Below, in pieces: positions 25,876-36,279 of a stretch of DNA of 64,000 nt. Below the pieces are notes generated by a model. The model ran no database searches. It saw only the letters and a list, made by a program, of their open reading frames with translations, and was not told where the DNA came from. This stretch comes from Enterobacter sp. 638 (GTDB lineage: Bacteria > Pseudomonadota > Gammaproteobacteria > Enterobacterales > Enterobacteriaceae), in contig NC_009436.1 in assembly GCF_000016325.1 (NCBI RefSeq), positions 4,340,001 to 4,404,000 of the forward strand. Reading direction: 5' to 3'. Numbering within the stretch: position 1 is the stretch's first letter; the number at the start of each line of letters is the position of its first letter. A program made the position numbers and the translations under genes.

Positions 25876-25959
25876 GCGTTTATTTTCGCTTTTCTCTGCC
25901 GGCGTTCATCGCTGAACCCCGCTGACCCGGCGGCTTGTGTTCCGTTGTTCCGTGTCAGT

Positions 25960-26030
25960 GGAGGCGCATTATAGGGAGTTATTCTGAGGTGACAAGAGGA
26001 AATTTAAAATTAATTTCCAACCGTCTCTTT
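25960..26030 (-). promoter_or_regulatory. rRNA promoter P1 with UP element
   Basis: On the minus strand TTGTCA (25995-25990) and TATAAT (25973-25968) are 16 bp apart and followed by GCGCCTCC, the GC-rich discriminator needed for ppGpp/DksA control. An A/T-rich UP element (AATTTTAAATTT-like) lies just upstream and abuts the murI stop; FIS sites would lie further upstream, inside murI. The match to E. coli rrnB P1 is very close. Confidence 0.92.
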
Positions 26031-26046
26031 TTTACCCAAAAGCGCG

Positions 26047-26898
26047 TTAAAGCGCTAGTTTTTCGAGCGTTTCAAAGCCGTAACGCTGTAAAACGGGTAA
26101 AAGTTGCTCAGTCTCAGGGGTTAACGCCATACAAAAGGCAATGTTCTTATCACTGGATTTAGCCTCTGGTGCTTCATGTTCCAGCAACCAGGCTGTACGA
26201 CGGGCGATTGCCGCGCCGGAATCCACAAGACGCGTCCCTTCCGGCAACACCTCCAGTAGCTCTTCCTGTAATAGAGGGAAATGCGTGCAGCCCAGCACCA
26301 CCGTATCTGGCGGTTCAGCCATCCGCAGCCATGGGCCGAGAATGCGTCGCAACTCTTCGAGCGAAACGGGTTCACCGTGCAGCTTCGCTTCGGCCATCTC
26401 CACCAGCTCAGCTGAACCTAACATTGCAATCTTGCATTCATTGGCAAAGCGGTCGATGAGCTCACGCGTATAAGGACGCTTCACCGTTCCGCGTGTCGCT
26501 AATAATCCAACGATGCCATTCGCCGTCAGACGAGCTGCAGGCTTAATCGCCGGAACGACACCCACAACCGGGAACGGGAATTTTTCACGCAATGAAGGAA
26601 GAGAAACGGTACTCGCCGTATTACAGGCAATGACGGCTAATGCTAAGGGGTAGCGCGCCTGAACGGCTGTGACGATTTCAACCACACGTTCGACAATAAA
26701 GTCCTCGCTCTTTTCCCCATACGGAAAGGCGACATTATCGAAAGCATAGATGTAATGAAGATCCGGCAGAAGATGCCGAATCTCATCATAGACCGAAAGC
26801 CCACCGACGCCGGAGTCAAACACCAGCACGGTGGGACGTGGATCAGAAGGTGTAGCTGCCAGACAAGGTGTATTCCCGTCCTGCAGTTTCGTAGCCAT
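26047..26898 (-). CDS. murI: Glutamate racemase
   Basis: Cytoplasmic enzyme making D-glutamate for peptidoglycan, activated by UDP-MurNAc-Ala in enterobacteria through its N-terminal extension. It has 283 residues (E. coli 285), with the catalytic cysteine motifs VIACNTAST and LGCTHFPLL and the [14 protein letters not shown] start motif. Its first 56 bp overlap the 3' end of btuB in another frame, the same arrangement as in E. coli, so translation is probably coupled. Its 3' end runs into the rRNA P1 upstream region. Confidence 0.98.
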   Translation of the reverse strand: MATKLQDGNTPCLAATPSDPRPTVLVFDSGVGGLSVYDEIRHLLPDLHYIYAFDNVAFPYGEKSEDFIVERVVEIVTAVQARYPLALAVIACNTASTVSLPSLREKFPFPVVGVVPAIKPAARLTANGIVGLLATRGTVKRPYTRELIDRFANECKIAMLGSAELVEMAEAKLHGEPVSLEELRRILGPWLRMAEPPDTVVLGCTHFPLLQEELLEVLPEGTRLVDSGAAIARRTAWLLEHEAPEAKSSDKNIAFCMALTPETEQLLPVLQRYGFETLEKLAL

Positions 26899-28690
26899 AA
26901 ACTGTCTCGTAATCTTTATCGAACAGGTTGGCTATTTTACCACGAACTGTGAGATGTGAGGTGACCGGATATGAAACAGCGAGATCCCACAAGCTTACGC
27001 CACCCATTTTGACTTTCTGATACGGATAGCTACCGAAGTCAGTGTCATAACGCGTCCCAAGATAGTGATATGTCAGACTCCAGTCGAAATCATAGACCTG
27101 CGTATCAAGCTGATACTTCACTTGCTGCTTAGCACGACGATCCAGCAGCTCGTTGGTTGCTGCATTACGGGCATCAACATAGTCGTAGCCTACAGTATGC
27201 GTCAGCGGGCCAGTATCAAACGATGCCGTGGCTTCCACACCTTTGATACGCGCTTTTCCAACGTTGTAGTATTGCTGGAGATTACTGTCGAAATCGATAA
27301 GGTTATCAACGTCGTTACGATAAGCGGACACACGCCAGCTCACACCCGCCGTCAGACCTTCGAATGCACCTTCCCACTGTTTGCTCTCTTCAGGGTTAAG
27401 ATGATCGTTGCCATAGAAGCCGTAAAGTTGGCCCAAGTTTGGCGCTTTATAGGCCGTGCCATAAGAGGCAATGAAACGATAACCTTCGATGAACTCCCAG
27501 GCCGCGCTACTCTGCCAGGTGCCGTGGCGACCAAACTGTGAGTTGTCATCGCTACGGGCTGCACCTTCCAGCGTGAAATCGCCAAATTTTTGCAACGCGG
27601 TCAGGTAGACGCCGGTATTTCGCAGGTTGGTATCATTGGTTACATAGTTTGTGCCCGGTTCGGTGCTCTGCTTCTGCCAGTCGACACCCGCACCGACGTT
27701 GCCGTGGCCAACATCAACGGAGTTTGTCCACTGAACGTTATATTGTTTAATTTCATCCAGCGTAGCGGTTGAGTCATAACGACCTAAATGCGGATCGTAG
27801 TTATAGTCTTTACTGTGGCTATAGCTGGAAAGTAATTGTGAATGGAAGATGCCGTCGTTGAAACGCAGCCCGGTATCCCAGGTCTGGCTATATAACTGGC
27901 GAGTATCGACCAGTACATCAGGCGTAAATGAACTGTAGTAGGCGTCATAAGCGGTACGGTTGCTGTAGCCAAAACCGCGAACAAATCCACTCCACTGGTC
28001 TGAGAATGCATGCTCCAGTGCGCCGTAGATCGTTTTATTCATATAGCCATCGCGATCGGTCTGAGCAAGGCCACCATTATTACCGTCGGCCACCACGTCA
28101 AAGCCTTTGGTATAGGTGTAATCACCCGCAAGCGTCACACGGGTGTTATCACCCAAGGTTTGCTGGGTGCTACCGCCGTAGTTTTGATAACCATGAGACC
28201 CAACACCCGCATTCAGCGTCGTGCCGTCCTTCGCACGCGTAGTGATAATGTTCACCACGCCGCCAATGGCATCAGAACCATAAACAGCAGAACGTGGTCC
28301 GCGGATATACTCGATACGTTGTACCAGCGAGATAGGGAACTGGCTGAGATCCGACGAGCCCGTCACACCCGCCTGGTTAAGACGAATACCATCAACCAAA
28401 ATGAGTACGTGGCTGGAGTTGGTACCACGGACAAAGAGAGAAGAGGCCTGTCCCATTCCGCCGTTTTGCGCGGTATCCACGCCAGGCAATCGACGCATCA
28501 CGTCAAGGACAGTTGTTGATTGCCAGCGTTCAATATCTTCACGCGTCACAACAGAAGTTGGTGCTAGAACGGTATTTGCCGGTTGTTCGAAACGGTTTGC
28601 TGTGACCACCAATGAGTCAGCGCTATCCTGCGCCCAGCCCGAAAATGCCGTGACGGAGAGAGCCGTCATCAGCGATACTTTTTTAATCAT
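26843..28690 (-). CDS. btuB: TonB-dependent vitamin B12 outer-membrane receptor BtuB
   Basis: Outer-membrane 22-strand barrel with an N-terminal plug. It takes up cobalamin with TonB energy and is also a receptor for E colicins and phage BF23. From MIKKVSLM the protein is 615 residues (E. coli 614), with a signal peptide ending at GWAQ and the TonB box [10 protein letters not shown]. Plug motifs [23 protein letters not shown] and [23 protein letters not shown] follow, and it ends in an aromatic barrel terminus (TLSGSYTF). Expression is set by the riboswitch upstream. Confidence 0.98.
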   Translation of the reverse strand: MIKKVSLMTALSVTAFSGWAQDSADSLVVTANRFEQPANTVLAPTSVVTREDIERWQSTTVLDVMRRLPGVDTAQNGGMGQASSLFVRGTNSSHVLILVDGIRLNQAGVTGSSDLSQFPISLVQRIEYIRGPRSAVYGSDAIGGVVNIITTRAKDGTTLNAGVGSHGYQNYGGSTQQTLGDNTRVTLAGDYTYTKGFDVVADGNNGGLAQTDRDGYMNKTIYGALEHAFSDQWSGFVRGFGYSNRTAYDAYYSSFTPDVLVDTRQLYSQTWDTGLRFNDGIFHSQLLSSYSHSKDYNYDPHLGRYDSTATLDEIKQYNVQWTNSVDVGHGNVGAGVDWQKQSTEPGTNYVTNDTNLRNTGVYLTALQKFGDFTLEGAARSDDNSQFGRHGTWQSSAAWEFIEGYRFIASYGTAYKAPNLGQLYGFYGNDHLNPEESKQWEGAFEGLTAGVSWRVSAYRNDVDNLIDFDSNLQQYYNVGKARIKGVEATASFDTGPLTHTVGYDYVDARNAATNELLDRRAKQQVKYQLDTQVYDFDWSLTYHYLGTRYDTDFGSYPYQKVKMGGVSLWDLAVSYPVTSHLTVRGKIANLFDKDYETVYGYETAGREYTLSGSYTF

Positions 28691-28714
28691 TTTTAAAGCA
28701 TCCACAATATAAGA

Positions 28715-28917
28715 AGGATGCCGCAGGCGTCATCTATAGCACGCGATGATGAAACCAGATGCGACGTAATTCCGGCAGGTCTTCGGGCTTAGTGGCGTTT
28801 TACGGATGAAGACTTCCCATTTTCACAGTGTCTACAACTCTCATCCCGCCAGTCTTTACCGCTGCGCGTCAGCTCCAGATTTGCACTGGATTCCCTTTTC
28901 ACTTACATGAGACCGGA
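28715..28917 (-). promoter_or_regulatory. Cobalamin (adenosylcobalamin) riboswitch of btuB
   Basis: The minus strand carries the B12-box core AGCTGACGCGCAGCGG, the preceding GGGAATCCAGTGCAAATCTGG hairpin (broken here at position 20), and the downstream GCCCGAAGACCTGCCGG with ACGTCGCATCTGGTTTCATC next to the ribosome binding site. All are in the same order as in E. coli btuB. Adenosylcobalamin binding sequesters the btuB ribosome binding site. The middle of the aptamer differs from E. coli. Confidence 0.93.
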
Positions 28918-28923
28918 AACAGA

Positions 28924-28984
28924 ATGCTACAATCAGAAACGTATGGATGTCCAGACAGCTATGCATGATTAAATCTGGACATCC
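28924..28984 (-). promoter_or_regulatory. btuB promoter overlapped by an inverted repeat with MetJ-box-like octamers
   Basis: A candidate btuB promoter reads TGGACA (28953-28948), 18 bp, TAGCAT (28929-28924). The -35 lies inside an 11-bp perfect inverted repeat, GGATGTCCAGA (28945-28955) with TCTGGACATCC (28974-28984). Read as five phased octamers from 28945, at least three (GGATGTCC, AGACAGCT, GGACATCC) resemble the MetJ consensus AGACGTCT at 5-6 of 8 positions. It also lies upstream of the divergent trmA. Role inferred, not known. Confidence 0.5.
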
Positions 28985-29036
28985 CCTGTACAGTGCTTAC
29001 AATCCCCGCGAAATTCTTTACCACTCAGGATGCATG

Positions 29037-30137
29037 ATGACACCCGAACACCTCCCGACAGAACAGTACGACGCGCAGCTGGCAGAAAAAGTTGTCCGCC
29101 TGCAAAGTATGATGACGCCTTTTGCCGCGCCCGTTCCCGAGGTGTTTCGTTCTCCTGTCAGCCATTACCGCATGCGTGCTGAGTTCCGTATCTGGCATGA
29201 CGGCGACGACCTGTACCACATCATTTTCGATCAGCAGACCAAGTCCCGCATCCGCGTAAACAGTTTCCCGGCAGCCAGCGAATTAATTAACCAATTAATG
29301 ACGCTGATGATTGAAGGCGTGCGCAATAACCCCCAGTTGCGCCATAAACTGTTCCAGATTGACTACCTGACTACCCAAAGCAATCAGGCCATCGTCTCGA
29401 TGCTGTATCACAAAAAGCTGGGCGACGAATGGCGCAAAGAAGCCGAAGTTCTGCGCGATGCGCTGCGGGCGCAGAATATCAACGTCCATCTGATTGGCCG
29501 CGCGACCAAAACTAAAATCATGCTCGATCAGGATTACGTGGATGAACGCCTGCCGGTGGCCGGTAAAGAGATGATTTATCGTCAGGTCGAAAACAGCTTC
29601 ACTCAGCCGAATGCGGCCATGAATGTGCAAATGCTGGAGTGGGCGCTGAGTGCAACGGAAGGGTCAAAAGGCGATCTGCTGGAGCTGTACTGCGGTAACG
29701 GCAACTTCTCGCTGGCGCTGGCGCGTAACTTTGAGCGCGTGCTGGCCACCGAAATTGCCAAGCCGTCTGTCGCCTCCGCGCAATACAATATTGCCGCCAA
29801 TCATATCGATAACGTGCAGATCATTCGTATGGCGGCAGAAGAGTTTACGCAGGCAATGAACGGTGAGCGTGAATTCAACCGTTTGCAGGGTATCGATTTG
29901 AAGAGCTACCAGTGCGAGACGATTTTCGTCGATCCTCCGCGCAGCGGGCTGGACAGCGAAACCGAGAAGATGGTGCAGGCGTATCCGCGTATTTTGTACA
30001 TTTCCTGCAACCCGGAAACGCTGTGCAAGAACTTGGAAACATTAAGCCAGACGCACAAGGTTGAACGTCTGGCACTGTTCGATCAGTTCCCCTACACGCA
30101 CCATATGGAGTGCGGCGTACTGTTAACGTTGAAATAA
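29037..30137 (+). CDS. trmA: tRNA (uracil-5-)-methyltransferase TrmA
   Basis: SAM-dependent enzyme making 5-methyluridine at position 54 of the T-loop of nearly all tRNAs, and also methylating tmRNA. It has 366 residues from [11 protein letters not shown], the E. coli length, although the frame is open 30 codons further upstream. The SAM site [26 protein letters not shown] and the nucleophile cysteine in [11 protein letters not shown] (near 324) are all present. It diverges from btuB and converges on yijD with a 5-bp gap. Confidence 0.97.
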   Translation: MTPEHLPTEQYDAQLAEKVVRLQSMMTPFAAPVPEVFRSPVSHYRMRAEFRIWHDGDDLYHIIFDQQTKSRIRVNSFPAASELINQLMTLMIEGVRNNPQLRHKLFQIDYLTTQSNQAIVSMLYHKKLGDEWRKEAEVLRDALRAQNINVHLIGRATKTKIMLDQDYVDERLPVAGKEMIYRQVENSFTQPNAAMNVQMLEWALSATEGSKGDLLELYCGNGNFSLALARNFERVLATEIAKPSVASAQYNIAANHIDNVQIIRMAAEEFTQAMNGEREFNRLQGIDLKSYQCETIFVDPPRSGLDSETEKMVQAYPRILYISCNPETLCKNLETLSQTHKVERLALFDQFPYTHHMECGVLLTLK

Positions 30138-30142
30138 CGCCA

Positions 30143-30502
30143 TCATTCAGGGAGCTGGTGCTTACGGTGACGCATTTTGATGCCAATCCAGAACACCAGC
30201 GCCACAGACAGCACGGCGGGCAGGAAATTGGAGCCGATATCCGGATACTCCGCGCGCACGACGGTGCTATACAACAGGACACCCAGAATAAAGAACGCCG
30301 CCGCCAGGCCCGGTAAACCTACCGGCATGGTGCGGTTCTGATAACGCTGGTGCAGACAGTAAACCGTCAGTACCAACGCGATCATCGGGAAAATCGAAAA
30401 CGGCACAATTGAGCTAAACACCGCTGCAAACGTACCATTAATTGATAAGCCAGCGATCAATGCCAGCAACAACGTACCTTTATCCTGACCTGACTGTTTC
30501 AT
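30143..30502 (-). CDS. yijD: Inner-membrane protein YijD (DUF1422)
   Basis: A 119-residue protein with about four hydrophobic segments (near 10-28, 32-48, 64-80, 92-107) and a basic C-terminus (KMRHRKHQ). The length and sequence agree with E. coli YijD, whose function is unknown. It starts 3 bp after the fabR stop, so the two form an operon, as in E. coli, which suggests a membrane or lipid connection but does not prove one. Confidence 0.92.
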   Translation of the reverse strand: MKQSGQDKGTLLLALIAGLSINGTFAAVFSSIVPFSIFPMIALVLTVYCLHQRYQNRTMPVGLPGLAAAFFILGVLLYSTVVRAEYPDIGSNFLPAVLSVALVFWIGIKMRHRKHQLPE

Positions 30503-30505
30503 TAC

Positions 30506-31144
30506 TCACCCTTCGTCGATTTGATGCGCCGACCTTTCTTGTTCACGGCGATACCAGTAATAAGCGCCTTTGGAAATCATCCGCAGTTGCAATACCAGTC
30601 GCTCTTCGAGTTGTTTGCGTTGTTCAACGCCCACATCCAGTGCTTCGGCACCCGCACTGAAAACAATGGTCACCATCGCCTCGGCCTGCGCTTCCGTGAA
30701 GGCACGTGGCATATGGTTTTCGAGTTCCAGATAGTCGGCAAGTTCCGCGATAAAATGCTGAATTTCTCGCACCACAGCGGCACGGAAAGCAGCCGACGTT
30801 CCCGAACGCTCCCGCAATAACAGGCGGAATGCGTTAGGGTTGTTGCCAATAAATTCCATAAAAGTAGAGACTGACGTGCGGATTACGCTACCACCCTTGG
30901 CAATACGCTGACGCGCCTGGCGCATGAGCTGGCGCAGCATTAACCCGCTCTCATCCACCATAGTCAGGCCCAGTTCATCCACATCCCGGAAATGACGATA
31001 GAAAGACGTTGGCGCAATCCCGGCCTCGCGTGCGACTTCGCGCAGGCTCAAACTGGCAAAGCTTCGCTCAGCACTCAGTTGACTGAATGCCGCTTCCACC
31101 AGCGAACGCCGGGTTTTCTCTTTTTGTTGTGCTCTTACGCCCAT
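30506..31144 (-). CDS. fabR: TetR-family repressor of unsaturated fatty acid synthesis, FabR
   Basis: Represses fabB and fabA according to the balance of unsaturated and saturated acyl thioesters. It has 212 residues from [10 protein letters not shown] (E. coli about 215). The TetR helix-turn-helix is [18 protein letters not shown] (near 37-54), and the C-terminal ligand-binding domain includes [15 protein letters not shown] and [13 protein letters not shown] segments. The C-terminal tail differs from E. coli. It diverges from sthA by 199 bp and is followed by yijD. Confidence 0.95.
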   Translation of the reverse strand: MGVRAQQKEKTRRSLVEAAFSQLSAERSFASLSLREVAREAGIAPTSFYRHFRDVDELGLTMVDESGLMLRQLMRQARQRIAKGGSVIRTSVSTFMEFIGNNPNAFRLLLRERSGTSAAFRAAVVREIQHFIAELADYLELENHMPRAFTEAQAEAMVTIVFSAGAEALDVGVEQRKQLEERLVLQLRMISKGAYYWYRREQERSAHQIDEG

Positions 31145-31343
31145 CACAATAGTTGAATCCTTCCAAAGGCCTTAAGGCACTATACCAGAGAATAAAATTA
31201 ATCTGTTTGCACAGCTTTGTGAATGATTGTTTACGCGAGGTTTGTGCTCCACAGCTCGAAAAGAGCACAACGATAATTGGGTTATCCCACCAATGATGTT
31301 ACTATTCTGTTGCTTTTATGTATAAGAACAGGTAAGCCTTGCC

Positions 31344-32744
31344 ATGTCACATTCCTACGATTACGACGCAATAGTTATTGGTTCCGGCCCCGGCGGCGAA
31401 GGCGCTGCTATGGGTCTGGTGAAACAGGGAGCCAGAGTAGCGGTCATTGAGCGCTACCATAATGTTGGCGGCGGTTGTACCCACTGGGGCACCATCCCTT
31501 CAAAAGCCCTCCGCCACGCCGTTAGCCGCATTATCGAATTTAACCAAAACCCTCTTTACAGCGATCACTCCCGTCTTCTTCGTTCCTCTTTTGCCGACAT
31601 CCTCAATCATGCTGATACCGTAATTAATCAGCAAACGCGGATGCGCCAGGGGTTTTACGAACGCAACCACTGCGAAATCCTGCAGGGTGACGCGCACTTT
31701 GTTGACGAGCATACGCTGGCGCTGAAATGTCACGACGGCTCCGTCGAGACCATTACCGCCGAGAAATTTGTCATCGCCTGCGGTTCACGCCCCTATCATC
31801 CGGACGACGTCGATTTTTCACATCCGCGCGTTTATGACAGCGACTCCATTTTGAGCCTGCATCATGAGCCGCGCCATGTGCTGATCTACGGCGCAGGGGT
31901 CATTGGCTGCGAATACGCCTCCATTTTCCGTGGGATGGAGGTCAAAGTTGATTTGATCAACACCCGCGACCGCCTGCTGGCGTTTCTCGATCAGGAGATG
32001 TCCGATTCGCTCTCGTACCACTTCTGGAACAGCGGTGTGGTGATTCGCCACAACGAAGAGTACGAAAGAATCGAAGCCTGCGACGATGGCGTGATCATGC
32101 ATCTGAAGTCCGGCAAAAAGCTGAAAGCCGATTGCCTGCTGTACGCGAATGGCCGTACCGGTAACACCGATTCACTGGCGCTGGAAAACATCGGTCTTAC
32201 CACCGACAGTCGTGGCCAGTTGAAGGTCAACAGCATGTACCAGACGGCGCTGCCGCATATCTACGCGGTAGGCGATGTGATTGGTTATCCGAGTCTGGCC
32301 TCTGCCGCTTACGATCAGGGTCGCATCGCGGCACAAGCGCTGGTGAAAGGTGAAGCCACCGCCCATCTGATTGAAGATATTCCCACCGGCATTTATACCA
32401 TTCCGGAAATCAGTTCTGTGGGTAAAACTGAGCAGCAGCTGACGTCGATGAAAGTGCCATACGAAGTCGGTCGTGCGCAGTTTAAACATCTGGCGCGGGC
32501 GCAAATCGTGGGAATGAGCGTGGGAACGCTGAAGATTTTGTTCCATCGCGAGACGAAAGAGATCCTCGGCATTCACTGCTTCGGTGAACGTGCGGCGGAA
32601 ATCATTCATATCGGCCAGGCAATCATGGAGCAAAAAGGTGGCGGTAACACGATCGAGTACTTCGTTAACACCACCTTTAACTACCCGACAATGGCGGAAG
32701 CCTATCGGGTAGCCGCGCTGAACGGCTTAAACCGCCTGTTTTAA
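31344..32744 (+). CDS. sthA: Soluble pyridine nucleotide transhydrogenase SthA (UdhA)
   Basis: Cytoplasmic FAD enzyme that re-oxidises excess NADPH with NAD+. It has 466 residues, the E. coli length. The FAD motif [14 protein letters not shown] is near the start and the NAD(P) motif is [15 protein letters not shown]. In place of the usual CxxxxC redox pair it has [14 protein letters not shown]: the second cysteine is threonine, which separates SthA from the dihydrolipoamide dehydrogenases. Its last 18 bp overlap the 3' end of the convergent oxyR. Confidence 0.98.
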   Translation: MSHSYDYDAIVIGSGPGGEGAAMGLVKQGARVAVIERYHNVGGGCTHWGTIPSKALRHAVSRIIEFNQNPLYSDHSRLLRSSFADILNHADTVINQQTRMRQGFYERNHCEILQGDAHFVDEHTLALKCHDGSVETITAEKFVIACGSRPYHPDDVDFSHPRVYDSDSILSLHHEPRHVLIYGAGVIGCEYASIFRGMEVKVDLINTRDRLLAFLDQEMSDSLSYHFWNSGVVIRHNEEYERIEACDDGVIMHLKSGKKLKADCLLYANGRTGNTDSLALENIGLTTDSRGQLKVNSMYQTALPHIYAVGDVIGYPSLASAAYDQGRIAAQALVKGEATAHLIEDIPTGIYTIPEISSVGKTEQQLTSMKVPYEVGRAQFKHLARAQIVGMSVGTLKILFHRETKEILGIHCFGERAAEIIHIGQAIMEQKGGGNTIEYFVNTTFNYPTMAEAYRVAALNGLNRLF

Positions 32745-33644
32745 CGCGTCGTCAAAATGGCCATCCATCGAACTGCGGATGGCCTCTGCCAGCTGCTCAT
32801 AGCGGCTGCGCAGGGGTGATCCCGGACGATAAACCAGGCCCACCGTGCGACGCGGCTCCGGTTTAATGCACGGCAGATAAACCACGCCATCGCGTCGACG
32901 CTCGCGCGGTACGGCCAGCGCAGGCAGCAGCGTAATACCACTTCCCGCCGCCACCATATTACGCAGCGTTTCCAGACTGGTTGCGCGGAAATGGGTATCT
33001 TCCTCAGCACCCGCTTCAAAGCAGAACCCCATCGCCTGATCGCGCAGGCAGTGACCGTCTTCCAGCATCAGCAGCTTTTCACCCGCCAGATCGCCCATCG
33101 GTACGCGATCGCGATTGGCCCACGGGTGATCTTCGTAGATCGCCAGCATCATCGGCTCATCAAACAGCGGCACCTCAATAAACGCTTCGCTCTCTTTGAC
33201 CAGCGCCAGGATCGCGCAGTCGAGCTTGCCGCTGTCGAGCTGGGCCAGCAACTGATGTGTCTGCGCTTCATGCAGATACATTTCGAGTTTCGGGAAGGTC
33301 TGATGCAGCATCGGAATGATGAGCGGAAGTAGATACGGACCAACGGTTGGAATCAGGCCAATATGCAGCGGACCGGACATCGCCTCGCCCTGCTGGCTAG
33401 CCATTTCCTTGAGCACTTTGACCTCGCGCAACACGGTGCGCGCCTGATCCACCAGCAGCAGACCGGCCTGGGTGAACAGCACTTTACGGCTGGTGCGCTC
33501 TAGCAGCATGACGCCCAGCTCATCTTCCAGCTTGCGGATCTGACCGCTCAGCGTAGGCTGGCTAACGTGGCAGGAATCTGCCGCGCGGCGAAAATGTCGG
33601 TGCTCAGCGAGTGCCACCAGGTATTCAAGATCACGAATATTCAT
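32727..33644 (-). CDS. oxyR: Hydrogen peroxide-sensing regulator OxyR
   Basis: LysR-type regulator activated by a peroxide-formed disulfide; it induces katG, ahpCF, trxC, dps and oxyS. It has 305 residues, with helix-turn-helix [20 protein letters not shown] (about 21-40) and the sensing cysteines C199 (EDGHC) and C208 (MGFC). It represses its own gene and diverges from oxyS, as in E. coli. katG, a main target, lies about 11 kb away in the same window. Confidence 0.98.
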   Translation of the reverse strand: MNIRDLEYLVALAEHRHFRRAADSCHVSQPTLSGQIRKLEDELGVMLLERTSRKVLFTQAGLLLVDQARTVLREVKVLKEMASQQGEAMSGPLHIGLIPTVGPYLLPLIIPMLHQTFPKLEMYLHEAQTHQLLAQLDSGKLDCAILALVKESEAFIEVPLFDEPMMLAIYEDHPWANRDRVPMGDLAGEKLLMLEDGHCLRDQAMGFCFEAGAEEDTHFRATSLETLRNMVAAGSGITLLPALAVPRERRRDGVVYLPCIKPEPRRTVGLVYRPGSPLRSRYEQLAEAIRSSMDGHFDDALKQAV

Positions 33645-33654
33645 TATTCATCCT

Positions 33655-33715
33655 CTATCGCCATGATAGTTCATGGCGATAGATAGCATAGCAACGAACG
33701 ATTATCCCTATCAAG
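33655..33715. promoter_or_regulatory. OxyR-binding oxyR/oxyS control region
   Basis: The segment with ATGATAGTTCATGGCGATAG and ACGATTATCCCTATC carries spaced ATAG/CTAT quarter sites of the OxyR consensus and is nearly identical to the recalled E. coli site between oxyR and oxyS. Confidence 0.8.
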
Positions 33716-33739
33716 CACTCTGTTGAATAATACACCACA

Positions 33740-33857
33740 TAGACGAGGCGGCACGTATTTGACCCTTGACGTCCCCGCCGAGTCAGACGAGTTTATCCCT
33801 AACTCGAACAACTAAAGCCAACGTGAACTTTTGCGGACCCCGTGGTCCGCTTTTTTT
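33740..33857 (+). ncRNA. oxyS: OxyS small regulatory RNA
   Basis: About 110 nt, divergent from oxyR. The 3' linker AACTAAAGCCAACGTGAACT with the following TTTTGCGGA matches E. coli OxyS exactly, and a terminator GCGGACC-CCGT-GGTCCGC plus nine T ends it. The 5' hairpin (GGCGGCAC...GTCCCCGCC) and the middle hairpin (GACGAGTT...AACTCG) are present but diverged. OxyS is the peroxide-induced, Hfq-binding RNA that represses fhlA and rpoS and slows division through nusG. The exact start is estimated. Confidence 0.93.
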
Positions 33858-33862
33858 TTGCA

Positions 33863-33890
33863 TAAAAAAGCCCGGCTTTAAGCCAGGCTG
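33863..33890 (-). terminator. Terminator of argCBH
   Basis: Read on the minus strand, AGCCTGGCT-TAA-AGCCGGGCT is followed by TTTTTT. It lies between OxyS and argH, with the palindromic repeat region between it and the argH stop, so that region is in the argCBH 3' UTR. Confidence 0.7.
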
Positions 33891-33899
33891 CATATTCTT

Positions 33900-34056
33900 T
33901 CCTCACCCTCTCCCAGAGGGAGAGGGGACTGATCGAGCCTCTTCCACGGTGAGAGGCTCGGGATGAAATAACGTAAAAGCAAATGGCAACCAACGTTGCC
34001 ATTTTTAAGTGCTTGCTCCCTCTCCCAATGGGAGAGGGCTGGGGTGAGGGCATCAG
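33900..34056. repeat. GGGAGAGGG-type palindromic repeat, argH 3' side
   Basis: Two copies of the CCCTCTCCC-n3-GGGAGAGGG palindrome (33906-33926 and 34018-34038) face outward with CCTCACC at the left and GGGGTGAGGGCATCAG at the right. Between them are an 8-bp stem GAGCCTCT...AGAGGCTC (33935-33959) and the hairpin AAATGGCAAC...GTTGCCATTT (33981-34004), which with its T-run may terminate plus-strand transcription. Same family as the elements at 38541, 46233 and 62413. Confidence 0.8.
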
Positions 34057-34068
34057 CCCGCACAAATC

Positions 34069-35442
34069 CTACACAAGACGCGATTTCGCATCCGCAATCG
34101 CCTGCGCAACTTGCTTCGGTGACACGCCGCCTTTCGCCGCGCGCTTATCCAGACAGGATTGCAGCGAAAGAATCGGGTACACGTCATCGCCAATCACGGC
34201 GCTAAATTTCTGCAAATCGGCTAGCGTCAAATCTTCCAGCGGCTTGCCCTGGCGAATCGCCTCAACCACGGCTTCGCCCACAATATGGTGCGCCTCACGG
34301 AACGGTACGCCTTTGGCGACCAGATAATCCGCCAGCTCGGTGGAGTTTGCATAGCCCTGCTGCGCTGCTTCCTGGCAACGCGGACGTTTCACCTGAATGC
34401 CGTCCAGCACCAGTGCGCCCATATGCAGACAATCCAGCCAGGTGTCGAGCGCATCGAACAGCCCTTCTTTATCTTCCTGCATATCTTTGTTGTAGGCCAA
34501 CGGCAGACCTTTCAAGGTCATCATCATTCCCGTCAGCGCGCCCTGCACACGGCCACACTTACCGCGAATCAGCTCCAGCGCATCCGGATTTTTCTTCTGC
34601 GGCATCAACGAAGAACCAGAAGTGACACGATCGGACAGCTCCACAAAACCGGCTTCCCCGGAGTTGAAGAAAATCAGATCTTCGGCAAAACGCGACAAAT
34701 GCACCATGCCGATAGAGGCGTTCGACAGCAGCTCCAGAACATGGTCACGATCCGACACGCTGTCCAGACTGTTGCGGGTCGCAGAAGCAAAGCCTAACCA
34801 GCCCGCCAGCTGTTCACGGTCGATTTCATAAGCGGTTCCGGCCAACGCACCGCTGCCCAGAGGGCTCACGTCCAGACGCTTCAGCGTATCCTGCAAACGG
34901 CTTTCGTCACGCGCCAGCATCTCGACATACGCCAGAGACCAGTGAGCAAAGGTAACAGGCTGCGCACGCTGCAGGTGGGTATAACCCGGCATCACCGCGT
35001 CCTGATTGTTCTGCGCAGTTTCAACCAGCGCATTCTGTAGCTGACGGTTCGCCGACAGCAGTTCCACGATAGTGTCTTTACACCACAGCTTCAGGTCGGT
35101 CGCCACCTGATCGTTACGGCTACGTCCGGTGTGCAGTTTTTTACCCAACTGGCCCACTTTGTCGATCAGCTTGCCTTCCACCCAGCTGTGAATATCTTCC
35201 GCATCGCTTTCGAGGATTTGCTGCGGATTCAGGCGTACTTCTTCCAGCAGATTGTTCAGCGCCTCTTCGAGCTGTACTTGCTCATCGGCACTTAACACCC
35301 CGACGGTGACCAGCGCTTTGGACCAGGCCACAGAGCCGACGATATCTTGTTCGGCCAGGCGGTAGTCGAAGCGCAAAGAGTCGTTGAACTGTTTGAACCG
35401 TTGATCCGCTGCCTGTGTAAAACGCCCACCCCAAAGTGCCAT
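34069..35442 (-). CDS. argH: Argininosuccinate lyase
   Basis: Splits argininosuccinate into arginine and fumarate, the final step of arginine synthesis. It has 457 residues, the E. coli length. The fumarase/aspartase superfamily signature [12 protein letters not shown] (near 278-289) and the HTGRSRNDQ and [11 protein letters not shown] motifs are clear. It is the last gene of argCBH on this strand, 54 bp after argB, and is followed by the repeat region and a terminator. Confidence 0.99.
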
Positions 35443-35496
35443 AACATGCTTCCTTAAATTCGTTTATTGATACCCCTCTGATGAGGGGGAAAATGC

Positions 35497-36273
35497 TTAT
35501 GCCAGAATACGCGTGCCAATCGGCGTGCCGTTAAACAGCGCCGGAAGTTGTTCCGCGTGCCGCCATGAGGCGATGTCCACCGGACGTCCTAACGTGCGCG
35601 CAGCGTCCAGCGCTGCGTTCACTTTCACAATCATGCCATCCGTAATGATGCCCTGAGAAATCAGCTGCTCGGCTTTCGCCGCCGTCATCTCGGCGATACG
35701 CTGGCCTTTACCGTCCAGAATTCCGCTCACGTCGGAAAGCAGAATCAAGTCAGCACCCAGCGTGGCGGCCAGAGCCGTTGCGGCCTGGTCGGCGTTCACG
35801 TTCATCAGTTGCCCTTCTTCGGTGACACCGATAGAGCTCACCACTGGCAGGAAACCGCCTTCCAGCAGCGTGTTAATCAGCTTAGGCGAACCCGGCTGCG
35901 CAAGTCCAACATGGCCCAACTCTTCATCGAGCTGTGTCACTTTTACGCTGTCGCCATCGCCCAAGTACAGGCCAACCGACGCGATATGATGTTTCTTCGC
36001 CCATGACAACAGCGTTTTGTTTGCCGTTCCCGCCAGCGCACCGGTGATGATGTCAATCTGATCGGCAGGCGTCACGCGCAGGCCGTTCTTCTTTTTCACC
36101 GGCAGGTTAAGGCCTTTCATCAGCTCATCCACTACGCAGCCGCCGCCGTGAACAATCACCAGCGGACGCTGATGGGATTCACGATAGTCAACCAGCGCGC
36201 TAAACAGACGCTCCAGCGCTTCTTCGCTGTCCAGCAACACGCCACCGAGTTTGATAATTAATGGATTCATCAT
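35497..36273 (-). CDS. argB: Acetylglutamate kinase
   Basis: Phosphorylates N-acetyl-L-glutamate, the second step of arginine synthesis. It has 258 residues from the second of three ATGs, as in E. coli. The glycine loops [10 protein letters not shown] and [14 protein letters not shown], and the [17 protein letters not shown] and [12 protein letters not shown] segments, mark the amino acid kinase fold. It lies between argC (about 6 bp upstream) and argH. Confidence 0.98.
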   Translation of the reverse strand: MMNPLIIKLGGVLLDSEEALERLFSALVDYRESHQRPLVIVHGGGCVVDELMKGLNLPVKKKNGLRVTPADQIDIITGALAGTANKTLLSWAKKHHIASVGLYLGDGDSVKVTQLDEELGHVGLAQPGSPKLINTLLEGGFLPVVSSIGVTEEGQLMNVNADQAATALAATLGADLILLSDVSGILDGKGQRIAEMTAAKAEQLISQGIITDGMIVKVNAALDAARTLGRPVDIASWRHAEQLPALFNGTPIGTRILA

Positions 36274-36279
36274 CACACC

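Noticed and set aside
33799..34065. 88-codon open frame over OxyS and the repeat region
   Set aside because: The translation is low-complexity palindrome sequence (SPQPSPIGRGS) and overlaps the OxyS terminator.
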